A stretch of 64,000 nt of DNA from Phellopilus nigrolimitatus (GCA_021029095.1 JAJOHG010000004.1:372001-436000), one strand, 5' to 3'; positions 34,315 through 45,551 are shown, numbered from the stretch's first letter. The notes: generated from the sequence alone by a model not told the origin. Translations and numbers: made by a program.

Positions 34315-36726
34315 CTACTTCGTTTTCCCCTATGGCATGTTAGTCGAGGTCTCAAAAGTCAAGAAGACATGTGACATACATCTTCTTTCCACTTGATTCT
34401 AGCCTGGAGTTCCGTCAGTCCGAACTTAAGTTCGATCTCGTAATCGAGCTTCCAATATTTCTTGCCCTTATGCGAGCAGAGGAGAGCCGGACGGCACAGC
34501 TTTGATAGGTCGGCTCTGATGGTGCAAACGTGATGGATTGACTCTGAGCAGCATGGCGACGAGTTAGATCTAAGATTTGACGTGTCTCATGATAGTCAAG
34601 ACATACCTTCATTTTCATCGTACCATTTTGGTGCGGGGAGTTCTCCATCATAACAGTACAAATTTGGATTTATTATGGTGCTTTGTCCCATTTTGACTTC
34701 TTGGAAGTATTCCTTGTCAAAATGGTCCGTTTCTCGGACCTCTGTGTGCTATTGCGTCGAGTATATCGAGCGATATTGCTGAGGTCGTAGACGCAATACG
34801 GAAGCCAAATCACCTGCCTACCTTGTCGACAATGGTACTAAAGTAACCTGGCATCCTTGACATGCCACTTAGGCTCTCGAAAAGAAGATGCTTCCGCCTT
34901 TTGTGCTCGGGATCAAGAGGTGAGTATTGTATGTGACAGTTAACACCGTAAGTCTTCCTAGCGACGCGGCTGGCGACCGTATGCTCCAGAAAGTACAGAA
35001 CAGCACCGTTAGCGACGGCTTTCGACCTTAATTATAAGTATAGTTGCGAGTCATGATACGTGCGCGTCAATGAAAGCTGTCTCTCACAAATTCATGTCCG
35101 GTTGACACACAGCTATACCGTCGGGGCTTAGGCCATCTTCCAGCTTCTTAAACAGCCAAGGGCTTGTGCCAAAGCCTCCCACAAGCCAGACGGGCTGCAT
35201 TGACTTCAGTATAGTGATGTCCAATAGCAGGTGATGTTTACCATAGGCTTGCCTCCGCACGCAGCAATCTGCTGTTTGATAGATTTAAGGGCTTCATTAA
35301 CGGAGAACTCGAAGCATTCGGCCAACTCTGAACTGAAATTGTACGCCAAAAAACATTATTACGAGAAAGACGACGGACAAGATTGACAAGATGAACTCAC
35401 CCATCGAGCCTCAAAGAGCCCCTTCGAATGCCCAATCTCGGGTTATTTTCGCTGCGATCTCCAACGCGCAGCCACCCAACTTTTGTAGCATCCTTGAAGT
35501 CTCTCTTTGTAGTGTTTTCGAATGCGTCGTCAATAATGTCATCCAAAATTTCTGGATTACTGTATTGCGACCCTTGCAATCTTTCTAGCCACAGGTACCA
35601 TAAATTCTAAAAGATAAAATGGGGTTCAGCAAAAAGGGCTCACTCTGAAGAAGCTTGCGTGCTTTCATGTTGACGAATAGTGAACCCCCAAATCGGCCTG
35701 TTGAAGTACACCTTTAGCTTGTGAGTTCAATCGTATCCAGGAAGCCGTCACGGACAATCGGTAGACGTAATTTCTCGCATCTCTAGTGGGGAAGTGCCAC
35801 TAATCTCGTAAGAACTCATGTCCAGAGTACCACCGCCTGCATCAGCAACGACGAAGCGGAAACCGGTCTGAACAATTCAAAACAATAAGTAAGACATATT
35901 AAACATTATAATATTTGAAATAATATCCACAAACCCGTAAGCTTTCGGGACACAGGCCTCTAGCCAGGCAAGCGAGGGCACTCGCTTCGCCTTCTGTCAC
36001 GAATTGGACTTTGGCTCGACCTTCGTCAGAGTTTTCTATTAAGCCTCCGTAGATTGCTGCTTGTCGCATGCGCTGCTGAGGCAGGCCAGCCCATCCGTTT
36101 GGATGACTCAGAACGAAAATGGCTCGTCCCTTGACTTCTTCCCAGAGTTCGGGACCATTGCCATGGTGTTTCTTAATGAAGTTGACAGTCTCGTCAAAGA
36201 GATAACGTAAAAAGTCACCCATGACCTGAGTTATGCCCATCGATGGAGGTAAAGGACACAACTGTAATTCATGTGTATCAATGTGCGTGCCGGCTGGCCT
36301 TAGGTGCATCTTGAAGCTAGTGCGGCTGTCAAGAGACATGTGATACGTCTAGCTTTGCCTGGGACTTACTATTCAACTTTTGTCCATTTGTCGTAGTCCG
36401 GATCACGGATTGTATCTACAGAAACGGCTCCTGCGCCGGCCTTTTTAAGTGTACCATCTTTATCATAAATCAGGATTGAAGGGACCCTGCTGTCCCCAAT
36501 ATCCTGGTCTGTGAAGCTATATGCAATATATGTAATTGCCGACGGTTTCGAGTTGCGAAGAATATTCCCACCTCATCACGGACTGTACTTTCGGTACTTC
36601 ATTCGGCCTTAGAAAAGCATAGGATACGCCGCTAAATGTTGTGCCAACGTCGATGCCAATGACGATACCCTTTTGAAGACCGTTGTACGGTCGAAGATTT
36701 AAAAGCTTGCGAGTTGTCGCACTCAT
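34315..36726 (-). CDS. HSP70-like ATPase, HSPA12-type (module A)
   Basis: Divergent member of the HSP70 superfamily related to HSPA12. The start at 36726 gives MSATTRKLLNLRPYNGLQKG, then phosphate loop 1 IGIDVGTTFSGVSYA. Later exons carry GDSRVPSILIYDKDG, FKMHLRP, MGDFLRYLFDETVNFIKKHH, FVLSHPNGWAGLPQQRMRQA and VTEGEASALACLARGL. They are followed by phosphate loop 2 VVADAGGGTLDMSSYE and the adenosine motif VWLVGGFGTSPWL. The C-terminal region (YEIELKFGLTELQARIKW) replaces the classical peptide-binding domain. A final short exon encodes GKTK, with stop at 34315-34317. About ten introns. No lesion was found. It is divergent from the module A partner gene and clearly paralogous to the HSP70 genes of modules B and C. 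Confidence 0.82.
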
Positions 36727-36966
36727 GGTAGTGCGACTGACTTTAAGCCTCTTATTGCAGGTATTGTACGATGAGGGTTGATGGTGGTCGTGAAAGAGAT
36801 AGGTTCATGCTTTCGACGCATGTTGTTCACCAGCGAGACCCAAGCCACATCGTACGCATGCGCCTCGAGGCAGACGCGCCTTGTCTGCATTGTAGCGTCA
36901 CACACGAACACATGTCCACACACTCTTTCTCTCTCTCTCTCTCTTGTCTCACACTTTCCATACTAC
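36727..36966. promoter_or_regulatory. bidirectional promoter of module A
   Basis: 240 bp between the divergent HSP70-A and partner-A start codons. It contains a (TC)n tract at about 36925-36945. The plus-strand frame stays open upstream of 36967, so the partner could start earlier (about 36778), but the hydrophobic N-terminus aligns best with the start at 36967. Confidence 0.5.
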
Positions 36967-38324
36967 ATGGACACTTTGAACTATATAAAAAACTTCTTCC
37001 TCTCCGTGCTCCTTTCTACACCCGGCTGGATTAGTGCCATTGCACTGTCTGTCTGGAAACGTGGTTCTGAGGTCCTTCAGTCGCCACCATTGCGCGAGGC
37101 AGCATTGCTTCATCCTCAATCAGAAGAAGGCGATGATCCGAGTATACGAGACTTTCGAGACAAGCTCAATCGTTGCTCCGAGAAGGAAATCATTCGACAA
37201 TGTCAAGGTCTGAACGGAGAGATATCCAGTACTGTTCTCACTATAATCGACAAGTGGGCCCAGTCCCGAGATGCGTTTCCTCTAGTCCACCAGAGTCATT
37301 CAGCGAATGCTGTTAACTTGTCGCCTAAGTGTCAAAAATACTTGCTATTTGTCTTGGGCCGCAAGACATATGACTCGATTAAGGATGCGAGATCATCGCC
37401 TGCATCTTCAAAATGCGAGGTTCGGATGACTGCCGCCTTGCATGCCTATGCTGCACACTTCACGTTTCGAGTTATATCGGAGACGTTCTGTCCTGGACTT
37501 TCCTTACGAAAAAACAAAGAGATATGTCGGATTTTCAAGCGTATGCTTGATAGCGGTTAGTCACTAGATCGTCTTTTTCATTTTGCATGCGCTAAATTCA
37601 AATTTTAGAGCCTCAGGCGACCGCGCTTCGATGTCAAGCATTAATGTTCACGTATGCTAAAAAGGGCTTGAATGGCAAAAAAACTTTGGCAGACCTTCAA
37701 GAGAAATTATCAAATAGTTTCGATGATATTTTCGTTCTCGCCGGTGAAAACAGGACTTCTCCCTTCCTACCGAAGATGCGACATCTCATAGTCGAGAGCG
37801 AGATTGTAGAAACTGCGTTGCGACTCACGGAGATTTTTAGGACATGTTTCTTCTCCGTGCACCTCGACGTCTTTCTCATTCGGCCTCCACAGGCCTTCGA
37901 TAGTCGCTTCATGACGGTCGCCAATTCAAGTCGAAAGGCGGACCCTCTCGATACTATACCCGTTTTGTGCACGATAGGACTGGGCGTCCGAGAAGTACCA
38001 TCTGCACAGCACGCTTTCGGGAAAACGATGACAGGAGGGAGGGTTTTGTTGAAGCCGAAGGTGCTCGTTGAAGTGAGCAATATTACTATAGTTGTGGCTG
38101 TTTTGTTGCTGACGCGGAATGCTGTCTTAAACAGTGAAATATATCTTTCCTCGATCGACTTCATGCCAAAGGGCCGACGGTTCCATGTTCGAGACGAGAT
38201 GCTGATTCATATTACGACTGCGCGACCTGTTAACCTTTGGCGTAATTGTAGCAGTTTGCGTCGCCTTATGCTTTTGTGTGTATGCTTGAGAATTCCTTCC
38301 ATGAGTAGTACAGAAATATTATAA
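36967..38324 (+). CDS. HSP70-partner family protein, module A (unknown function)
   Basis: Family not recognised. The start at 36967 gives MDTLNYIKNFFLSVLLSTPG and a hydrophobic segment (WISAIALSVW), suggesting an N-terminal membrane anchor. After a short linker comes NRCSEKEIIRQCQGLNGEIS with TVLTIIDKW. It is collinear with the module C partner (DKCSEKEVVDLCVALNGRIE, NVLDEW). ALHAYAAHFTFRVIS ends exon 1 (36967-37555). Exon 2 begins at 37609 and holds LEKLSNSFDDIFVLAG-like and HLDVFLIRPPQAFDS blocks, again matching module C. The C-terminus is extended by a hydrophobic run (ITIVVAVLLL). The long disordered insert of partner C is absent here. The gene looks intact. Confidence 0.65.
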
Positions 38325-38464
38325 CACTAACTGTCGAGAAAAATGCAAGTGGCTAGCAAATGTACATTGATGTGTCACAGGTAAGCTATAATGCGATGCT
38401 GCACGCTCTACAAAGTTTAAGCCACTGTGCGCAAAGTCAAGATCGTTTATAAGGAGAAAATAAC

Positions 38465-38880
38465 CGGACTAAGCGCAGACAGCGGGTCACAGGCTATCGA
38501 GAGCATCGTTCTGTGATTAAGATCGCAGGCTCAGGACCTTCAGCAATCAAGCAAACTCCGGAAGTTCTTCCCAGACTTCTTTAGCCACAACACTCGCGTC
38601 CTGATAGCGAAGGACGGAGTAGTCGGAGTTGCGTTTCAGTTGGCAGAAATCGTCAAGACAGCATTCTTCTCGGGTAATCTAGGAGTCTTCGTCGTCGAAC
38701 CCGAAAGTCTGCGTAACAGCGAATCAATGGAGCTCGTCGGCCAAGACCGCGCAGCAGCAAAAGGTGTTGTTGTCAAGTGTGTGATGGGCTTGGGACTACG
38801 TACGTGATATTGTGCCAACAACGGTTGCAAGTACGAAAAGGAGTAGGAAAGGAACGAGTGCTATTAAATTCTAGACTCCT
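38465..38880 (+). pseudogene. relic of a fourth partner gene (3' part only)
   Basis: Starts with a sequence matching the DNGSQAIAL exon start of partner C and continues with LAEIVKTAFFSGNLGVFVVE and NSESMELVGQ, the same blocks as the C-termini of partners A, B and C. Frames change and the upstream exons are missing. It lies just downstream of partner A and upstream of module B, so it is the remnant of another duplicated unit. Confidence 0.72.
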
Positions 38881-39271
38881 GATCAGCAGCAATATGTAAA
38901 GCCTGTAGACAATGTGTAACACTCACTTGTTCCTCACTGAAACGTTATAAAACCTCACATATGCGGCGTACGACGCAAAAGCAAGCAAGCAAAATGCCGA
39001 GCGGATCCCGAAGATTCATAGTGGGGCCGCTGCTTACATAACTGACTCGGAGATCTACGCTTCGTGTTATGATTTTTTCTTCTTTTAGAACCTATGCCAC
39101 TCGGACATGTAACAAACAATTCATGCTAATACAGACAGCCGTTATCCAACCAGTGTCAAAATGCAAGAAAAAATCCGACACTCTATTCTGGATAGACTAT
39201 CGAAACGGGTCCGCTACGCAAAGGAAGGACTTAAAGATAAACTTTCGGAAGAGAGGATTTTGGTGCACTCA
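38881..39271. other. spacer between the partner relic and HSP70-B
   Basis: 391 bp with no gene or repeat recognised. It separates two convergent pseudogenes. Confidence 0.4.
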
Positions 39272-41761
39272 CTACTTCGTCTTGCCCTGAGAACGTGACT
39301 GGTCAATCATCGTTTTGAAGGTGGTAAGGTGGTACATACATTCGCTTCCCATTTGATTCTAGCCTCCAGCTCCGTTGTGCCAAACTTCAGCTCTATCTCG
39401 AAGCTTGCCTTCCAGAACGCTTCGGGTGTCCTACGGAAGAAGAAATCGAATATTGAAGACTTCGGAGATGGTTCGGTGCACACATCAGAGAGATCGGCCT
39501 CCATCTTGCACAGGGTTCGGAACTTATCTGTTGAACACCGCACGAGGCTCGTTAACTGTCTTGATGCGAAGTCTATTAAACAGGCTTACTCTTATTCTCT
39601 TCAAACCATGTTGGAACTGGCAAATCACCGTCGTAAACGAATATTTCAGCCGTAAATCGCTCGGCCATAGACTTGAAAAAGAATTCCTTTGTATAGGCCT
39701 TCTTGAAAGTTTTCGCTTCGTCAATTCTCGTGCCCTGGAAATTGCAAAATTGATATGGTATACTATTGTATTGAACACTGTATATAAAGGCTCGCAACAC
39801 TCACCTTCTCAACAATGCAGTCAAATACTGGGCCAATCCATGGGCCATCTTGACCGTGTTGAACAAGGTCACTATGCTGTCTGTGGTCGGAAAGGAAGAA
39901 ATTGAAAAACACAAGGGAGGTAATCCCGTAGGATGCGGGACAAACTCTAGCGGTAACCAAACGGTCCAAAAAGTGCAAGACAGCGCCATTAGCGACCTTC
40001 TCCCTATTCTCATCCATCAATTTTTTGAAGTCTCGCGCACGAAATAAATATGCTCACAAGCTAGTGTCCGGTCGCTGAATGCTGACACCTTCGGGCCCGA
40101 GAGAATCGTTCAGCCGCTTTAGAAGATATGGACTCGATGCAAAGCCGCCCACTAGCCAAACGGGCTTCCAAATTTAAGATTGTCAGGGGCGTTTGGCAGA
40201 GGACGAAAAGTGATGGGCTACGCACAATAGTTTCATAATTTCTGCTTATTTTTGTTACTTGACTTCGGATTGAGTCGAGTGCCTCTTTCACGGACATTGA
40301 GAAGCATTCTGATAACTCAACACTATTATAAAAGATTGATGTCATTTGCACGGCAGCCACTGCAGCCTGCTCACCGGTCTAGACGAAGAAATCCGTTTCG
40401 AATGCCTAACTCGTTGTCCCTTACTCCTCTATCACCAACTTTTAACAAACCGTATTCAGAGTCTCCACCGAACTCCCTTTTTGTCTTCTTCTCAAATTCA
40501 TCATTGATGAAACCGTCTAGAACATCGTCGTAGTCGTAGCACGAGTTTCGTAATTTTCCTGGGGATAAGCAGTTAGCCGTCCTCTAATCCTTGTATGTTT
40601 GAGTTACCATACTCTTGAGTAGTTTCAAGCCACTTCTGTCTACGAATACGGAGCCCGCGAACCGGCCTTCAGAGCAAAAAAGATGTTCAAGTTAATGGTT
40701 TTTTAGAGCGCAAAATGTGAACCTCACAGTCAGACGGTGCACATTGCTTAAGCTCTACTGGGGATGATTTTGTAACCTCGTAACTGCTAATGTCCAAGGT
40801 CCCTCCTCCCGCATCTGCAATGACGAACCTGAAGCCAACCTGTTTGGTTATGTCAGACATTTGATTGATCGCCCAATCGGCGCCCATGCGTGCTCCTACC
40901 TCCAGGCGAGCGGGACCAAGCCCACCTGACAGACAGGTCAAGGCACTGGCTTCTCCTTCAGTGACGAACTTCACTCGCTTTCGCCCCTCATCGGTATTAG
41001 GAATCAGTGCGCCTAGAATTGCACTGTTGCGATAGCGCTGCTGCGATAGTCCGGTCCACCCATTGGGATGACCCAAAACAAAAATTGCATGGTCTTTAAC
41101 TTGGTTCCAGATGTCTTCTCCGTCCGCATGAGACGACTGTATGTAGCTAACGGTCTCGACGAAGAGATAGTTTAAAAAATCGCCCATGACCTTCTCAGCA
41201 GATTTGCCGGGAGGTAAATCTCCGATCTTTAGTCCATTTGTCTGTAATGCGATACCGCTCGGTCGGAGATGCATTTTGAAGCTGAAGAATGCGTTAACAA
41301 AACATGATAGAATGGAATACAGGATTAATCTCACTGTCGAGACTTAAATCATCCATGCTCTTCTGCTTCATCAAGGACAGATTTTTCAGTAGTCTGAAGG
41401 CCAATAGCTTTGGTTTCAAGTTTATCATCGTAGAAAATAACAGACGGAATCTTGCTGGCACCCGTAGAAAGGCCAGAAAACCTTTGCCAACGTCAGACGC
41501 ACTCATAGGTTTAGTTATGTAATATACCTTGTAACAGGCAGTACATCTGGCACTTTCCCAGGCTTTAGGATGGCGTAAGAGACGCCACTAGGGTCATTCA
41601 AAGTTGGAACGGAACGACGTTCCACTCCAGTCGGCTGCCCAGAAAGGAAGGGATTACTCAGCACAGTGCAAGCGGCGTTACATCACTCACCAGCCTCTGC
41701 AAAATTCAGATTCTTCAACAGCCTGACCTCAATCCCTCAGTGTAGTTCCGAGAAGTTCTTA

Positions 41762-42222
41762 CAGCATATCCGGAAAACCTTGTCAGTGTGTGTTACCGTT
41801 TTCGTCTTTTGTACGAGGTACTTCTTACCCAAAGTAGCAATCTTTACCAAAAATGGATTTCTTTACTGAATGCGGCCACTGCCATATCCGGGGATGATCG
41901 ACACATGTAAGCCGTGTGGTGAGGAGGGCAAAGTACTCAAGGAGAACATCAAGCAACGCGTAATCTGGCTTTATAATAATGGCTATGTCCCTAATGATAT
42001 CTATACAATTCTTGAGCTAGCAAGTATGATGACACGACACGACGAGCACGCACAGTGTCGACAGCACGTCAATCATCGCCTGTTTAGGTAGGTGGCCGCA
42101 TTCAGTAAGGAGTTCCATTTTGGGTAAGGATTGCTACTTTGGGTAAAACATTCCTCTTTGGGAAAACTGTTGTACAAAAAACGAAAACGAAAGCACACTG
42201 ACAAGGTTTTCCGGATATGCTG
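41762..42222. mobile_element. mariner-type MITE 3 (461 bp), same family as MITE 2
   Basis: Perfect terminal inverted repeats beginning CAGCATATCCGGAAAACCTT and continuing GTCAGTGTG, flanked by TA (41760-41761 and 42223-42224). It shares TCCGGAAAACCTTGTCAGT with MITE 2 at 10024-10481 and has nearly the same length. No coding capacity. Confidence 0.87.
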
Positions 42223-42586
42223 TAATATAATCTTGAGACATAATATGTGTATAATGACTCCCTAAAATTATAAAAAAATAGCTACATTGCAATGAGGCCA
42301 AATCCAAAAATATGATGGTTGTTTGTCTTGAAAATTGGTGTCTTGTCCCTTGTCCCTTTTGATCACAGCAGAGATAATGCTGGATGGTAGTCATTTGCAA
42401 GTTTCAGCTTAGTCCTTTGTCTTGAGAATTTTGTCTGAAGATTTGGTAGGCTTTCTCTTTTTGTCAAGAAACCTCAAGGCTATCTTTTGACTGGTTACTG
42501 TAAGCACAATGAAGGCAGAATCAGGTCAATGATAGCTTTATAGAGAGGTTATTTAGGGTGTCATAAGTATCTTTGAGAAAAATTTA

Positions 42587-43901
42587 CAGGGGGATGTAGA
42601 AAGTCGTGGTGATCGACATTTGCTTCCGAAAAAGGAAATGCATTCTCAACACCGTAGATAGTCTGTAATGTTCGACAACGTTTGTCTACCTGTTCATCAT
42701 GCCGGGTCCTCACCAGCTCGACTCACCGCAAAAAAACCAGATCGTTGGTGGCATACAAGCTGGCCTCTCCTACTCCCAGGCTGCGACAAAATTTGACTCA
42801 AATTGGACGACATGCAAAAGAGTATACACAAAATTCCTCGAGACCGGCACGACACACTATCCGTCTCGTTCTGGGCGGCCACCAAAACTCACACCTGCTG
42901 CGCACGACGACCTCATTGATTTGGCCACAGAAGAACGAAGGATGCCACTTCGGGACTTAGGGAATGCAACAACGCCAGCAATCTCAAAGTCAACAGTTCG
43001 AAAGGAGTTGGCACGCGAGGACCTGCATCGTCGGAAGGCTCGGAAAGCTCCTGGACTCACGGGTGCAGTGAAGGCGGAACGGCTGGCACGGGTATTGGTG
43101 TTGGAAGGGTATAGGGTGGAGGATTTCTCGTTGGTCGTTTGGTCAGACGAGTCGTACGTCACTGCAGGTGGAAATCCAGGTAATGTCTTTGTCTCCCGGA
43201 AACCAAACGAGGAGTACGACGAGGACTGCATAGTCCCCACAGCGGCACAATCATCTATTAGGGTTATGGTATGGGCATGCATCATCCGTGGCCGCAAAGG
43301 CCCACTTATTGTGTTGGATTACCCCGGAGGCCGGGGAGGAGGGATGACAGCAGCACGGTACCGGGACCAGGTGCTTGCACCAGTTCTGGCACCATTTTTC
43401 AATGAGATGGCTGCGGAACGGGGTAATGTCAAATTCCAGCAGGACAATGCTAAATGCCACACTGCGAAACTCACTCGTCAATGGCTCGCTAATGCTGGCA
43501 TCACTGGCTTTCCCCATCCTTCGAAATCTCCCGACCTCAATCCCATCGAGTCCATCTGGTCTGAATGGAAGGACATCTTACGTGCGTGTCCAGACCCTAT
43601 CCGAACTACCGAGGAGCTGGAGGAGGCAGTAGTCGAAGCATGGGATGCTCTGACAATTGGGCAAATCAACCGGCAGATTGACAGCATGCCACGTCGTGTG
43701 TCCGCTGTCATCAAGGCTGGAGGTGGGAACACTCACTATTAGCTGTCTATGTAACTTATAATGTATCTATGTGCTATTTTTTGTACTTAAATCATTGTGT
43801 TCCTGCAAATTGCGAAGCAGAATGTCTCGATACTGAGGTTTGAAATTTGTTTCCTTTTTCGGAAGCAAATGTCGATCACCACGACTTTCTACATCCCCCT
43901 G
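42587..43901 (+). mobile_element. complete Tc1/mariner transposon (1315 bp)
   Basis: Perfect 52-bp terminal inverted repeats (42587-42638 and 43850-43901) starting CAGGGGGATGTAGAAAGTCG, with TA duplications at 42585-42586 and 43902-43903. They enclose one uninterrupted transposase gene. Identical ends and an open reading frame suggest a young, possibly active copy. Confidence 0.95.
42699..43742 (+). CDS. Tc1-like DDE transposase
   Basis: 347 residues, intronless. The N-terminal helix-turn-helix region has NQIVGGIQAGLSYSQAATKF and a GRPPKLTP hook; a second HTH follows (STVRKELAREDLHRRKARK). Catalytic residues: first D in VVWSDESYV, second D in FQQDNAKCHTA, and E in SPDLNPIESIW. There are 34 residues between the second D and the E, the DD34E spacing of Tc1. 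It binds its 52-bp terminal repeats and catalyses cut-and-paste into TA. No stop or frameshift was found. Confidence 0.95.
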   Translation: MPGPHQLDSPQKNQIVGGIQAGLSYSQAATKFDSNWTTCKRVYTKFLETGTTHYPSRSGRPPKLTPAAHDDLIDLATEERRMPLRDLGNATTPAISKSTVRKELAREDLHRRKARKAPGLTGAVKAERLARVLVLEGYRVEDFSLVVWSDESYVTAGGNPGNVFVSRKPNEEYDEDCIVPTAAQSSIRVMVWACIIRGRKGPLIVLDYPGGRGGGMTAARYRDQVLAPVLAPFFNEMAAERGNVKFQQDNAKCHTAKLTRQWLANAGITGFPHPSKSPDLNPIESIWSEWKDILRACPDPIRTTEELEEAVVEAWDALTIGQINRQIDSMPRRVSAVIKAGGGNTHY

Positions 43902-44690
43902 TATCATTCTCTGGGAAGGGAAAATATATTTTGCAAGAGGTCACTTGAAAATTGACAGACAATATATTTCAAAGGTCAGAAACCCCTTAGATGTATGTAA
44001 AGATGCTGGAAATACTTTCAAGAATCATAACGAGCTTAGATGGATGCCGAAGAGAGTCGAAAAGCAGAATATATGCAGCATATATGCGTGATCGACGCCG
44101 CCAGAGCATGGGAAAGCAGGTGCGTGACGGCCTGTGACTCAGGCATATAAGCTGAAGTAATTCTTACCTTTCTGGGCAGCCGACAGGAGTGGAACGGCGT
44201 TCCGTTCCAACTTTGAATGACCCTACTGAAGGTTGTTCCAACGTCAATACCGATCACAATCCCCAACCGGCTACCTCCGTACGGCTGGCGACGCAGCGGG
44301 CGAATGTTTGCTGAGGACTTGGGTGAAATACAAGCTGTAGGCTGGTCGACAACAGATATACAGTATAATGGCCCCTTATAAGCCTTGGAACCTCGAGGCA
44401 TCGAATACATATTATGCCGCAAGTCCAAGAGGTCGAAGGACACAGATCTGATATTACAACTTGCACGCATGAAAGGCGTGGTCCATGCAGAGAGGCTTCA
44501 CCCCTAACATCTGAAGAGACGACCACGGGCGCCACCTCAATTGTATACAACTCAATGTTCGACCATTGCTCTTCAGGCCCAGTGAAAAGTCACTCGGGTG
44601 AAGTCGAGTGAGATCGAGTGATTTCGGATTAATCGACCTGGTCCGATATCACAATATATTTTAAGAATATCACGATATATTTCTTGCCAG

Positions 44691-44746
44691 ATCGAGTGAG
44701 AACGAGTGAAAACTGACTAGTCAGTTTTCACTCGTTCTCACTCGAT
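44691..44746. repeat. perfect 56-bp palindrome
   Basis: Each 28-base half reads ATCGAGTGAGAACGAGTGAA and on to AACTGACT, followed without spacer by its exact reverse complement. The GAGTGA unit also occurs in the element's terminal repeat, so it may be a subterminal transposase-binding array or a former end-to-end junction. Confidence 0.92.
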
Positions 44747-45381
44747 ACAATCTATAGCAAGATCGTGCAGAATCGTGTCATTTCTATTCATGTACTGTAT
44801 CTTATCGGATGATATCGTATTAAATCTGGCAGTTTATCGCACTTTTCTTATTTTTATAAAAGCGAATCGAGCAATAAATTGACTGTACGCTACGCTAAAA
44901 ACATGAAAAATACGACGAAAAAGACAATAACGAAGACGAGAAACCAGTCGCCCGCGCCCCATACACCAGATCTGTCCACCTTCCGATGCAGCACTGAGGT
45001 ATAGTGCATTCTCCAGGTTCTCCGTGGGCGACACTGTTGGAATTCAAGCCGGCGGAGCCCCGCGCCGAGCTCGCACCGGTTGCGTGCTCGGGCGGCGAGG
45101 TCACGGCCGCATCGTCTCGGCCCAGCAAGCCCGAGGCTCACTGGACCGCGATTGGCTGGCCCGCGATCTCGGTTCACCCGTGCACCACTTGCACACCACC
45201 CCCGCTCGCTGTCCGAATCCCCTCGTTTTACAGTGCCGAGATAGATAGTTATTTACTCATCATTTATGTGTCTTTATCTCCCTTTATCGTTCCCCCTTTC
45301 TTTCGTAGTGTAAAACCGGCTTTCCGCAGCCCGAAAAACCAGTAGTATAAAAACCCCCTTTTATTCTTCTGGCCACCTCAG

Positions 45382-45551
45382 ACGTTCGCATCACCGCGCA
45401 AACGACTGAGGTGAGCTTTCTGACATTATAACGAACTATTCTACTTTTACTTATTACTTCATTAAACTAGCTTACCGTGTACTAGGTTAGTTTCCGATAT
45501 ATAGACGTTCGCATCACCGCGCAAACGACTGAGCTTACCGTGTACTAGGTG
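45382..45551 (+). repeat. interleaved direct repeats
   Basis: A 30-bp unit starting GACGTTCGCATCACCGCGCA occurs at about 45382-45411 and 45505-45534. A second unit, CTTACCGTGTACTAGGT, occurs at about 45471-45487 and 45535-45551. The arrangement suggests a local duplication with slippage, just left of the hAT-like element. Confidence 0.85.

Larger units (their letters stand above)
41590..44224. mobile_element. DNA transposon with 3-bp target duplication, host of nested elements
   Basis: Terminal inverted repeats of about 58 bp start AGGGTCATTCAAAGTTGG and contain GGAACGGAACG; only two mismatches were seen. The flanking triplet ACT is duplicated (41587-41589 and 44225-44227). Removing the element and one ACT restores a sequence collinear with HSP70-C exon 1. 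A 3-bp duplication is used by PIF/Harbinger, CACTA and some other superfamilies; the class is not resolved. Without the two nested Tc1-type insertions the element is only about 0.85 kb and has no coding capacity, so it is non-autonomous. Confidence 0.87.
39272..44320 (-). pseudogene. HSP70-like pseudogene (module B), split by transposons
   Basis: Homologous exon by exon to HSP70-C: GIVIGIDVGTTFS (about 44230-44260), FKMHLRP (about 41275), FVLGHPNGWTGLSQQRYRNS, VTEGEASALTCLSGGL, VIADAGGGTLDISSYEV (about 40800), VWLVGGFASSPYL (about 40150) and the final GKTK exon with stop at 39272-39274. Lesions: the start codon seen in module C (ATG ACT TCA) reads AAG TCC TCA near 44320. A 2.6-kb element (41590-44224) splits exon 1 right after GTTFS. 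A Trp codon conserved in module C is TGA at 41349-41351. Several downstream exons are otherwise well preserved, so inactivation may be recent. Confidence 0.85.

Noticed and set aside
36900..36950. (TC)n tract as a possible microsatellite of interest
   Set aside because: Short pyrimidine runs are common in fungal promoters; nothing specific here.
43850..43901. Idea that the full Tc1 copy mobilises the three MITEs
   Set aside because: Its terminal repeat (CAGGGGGATG) shares only the CAG end and TA target with them, so cross-mobilisation is not supported.
45004..45345. 113-codon plus-strand frame with an SVHPCTTC motif reminiscent of ATG10/ATG3
   Set aside because: Only the HPC tripeptide is suggestive; the surrounding residues do not match, and it lies inside the 5-kb transposon. 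Left unassigned.
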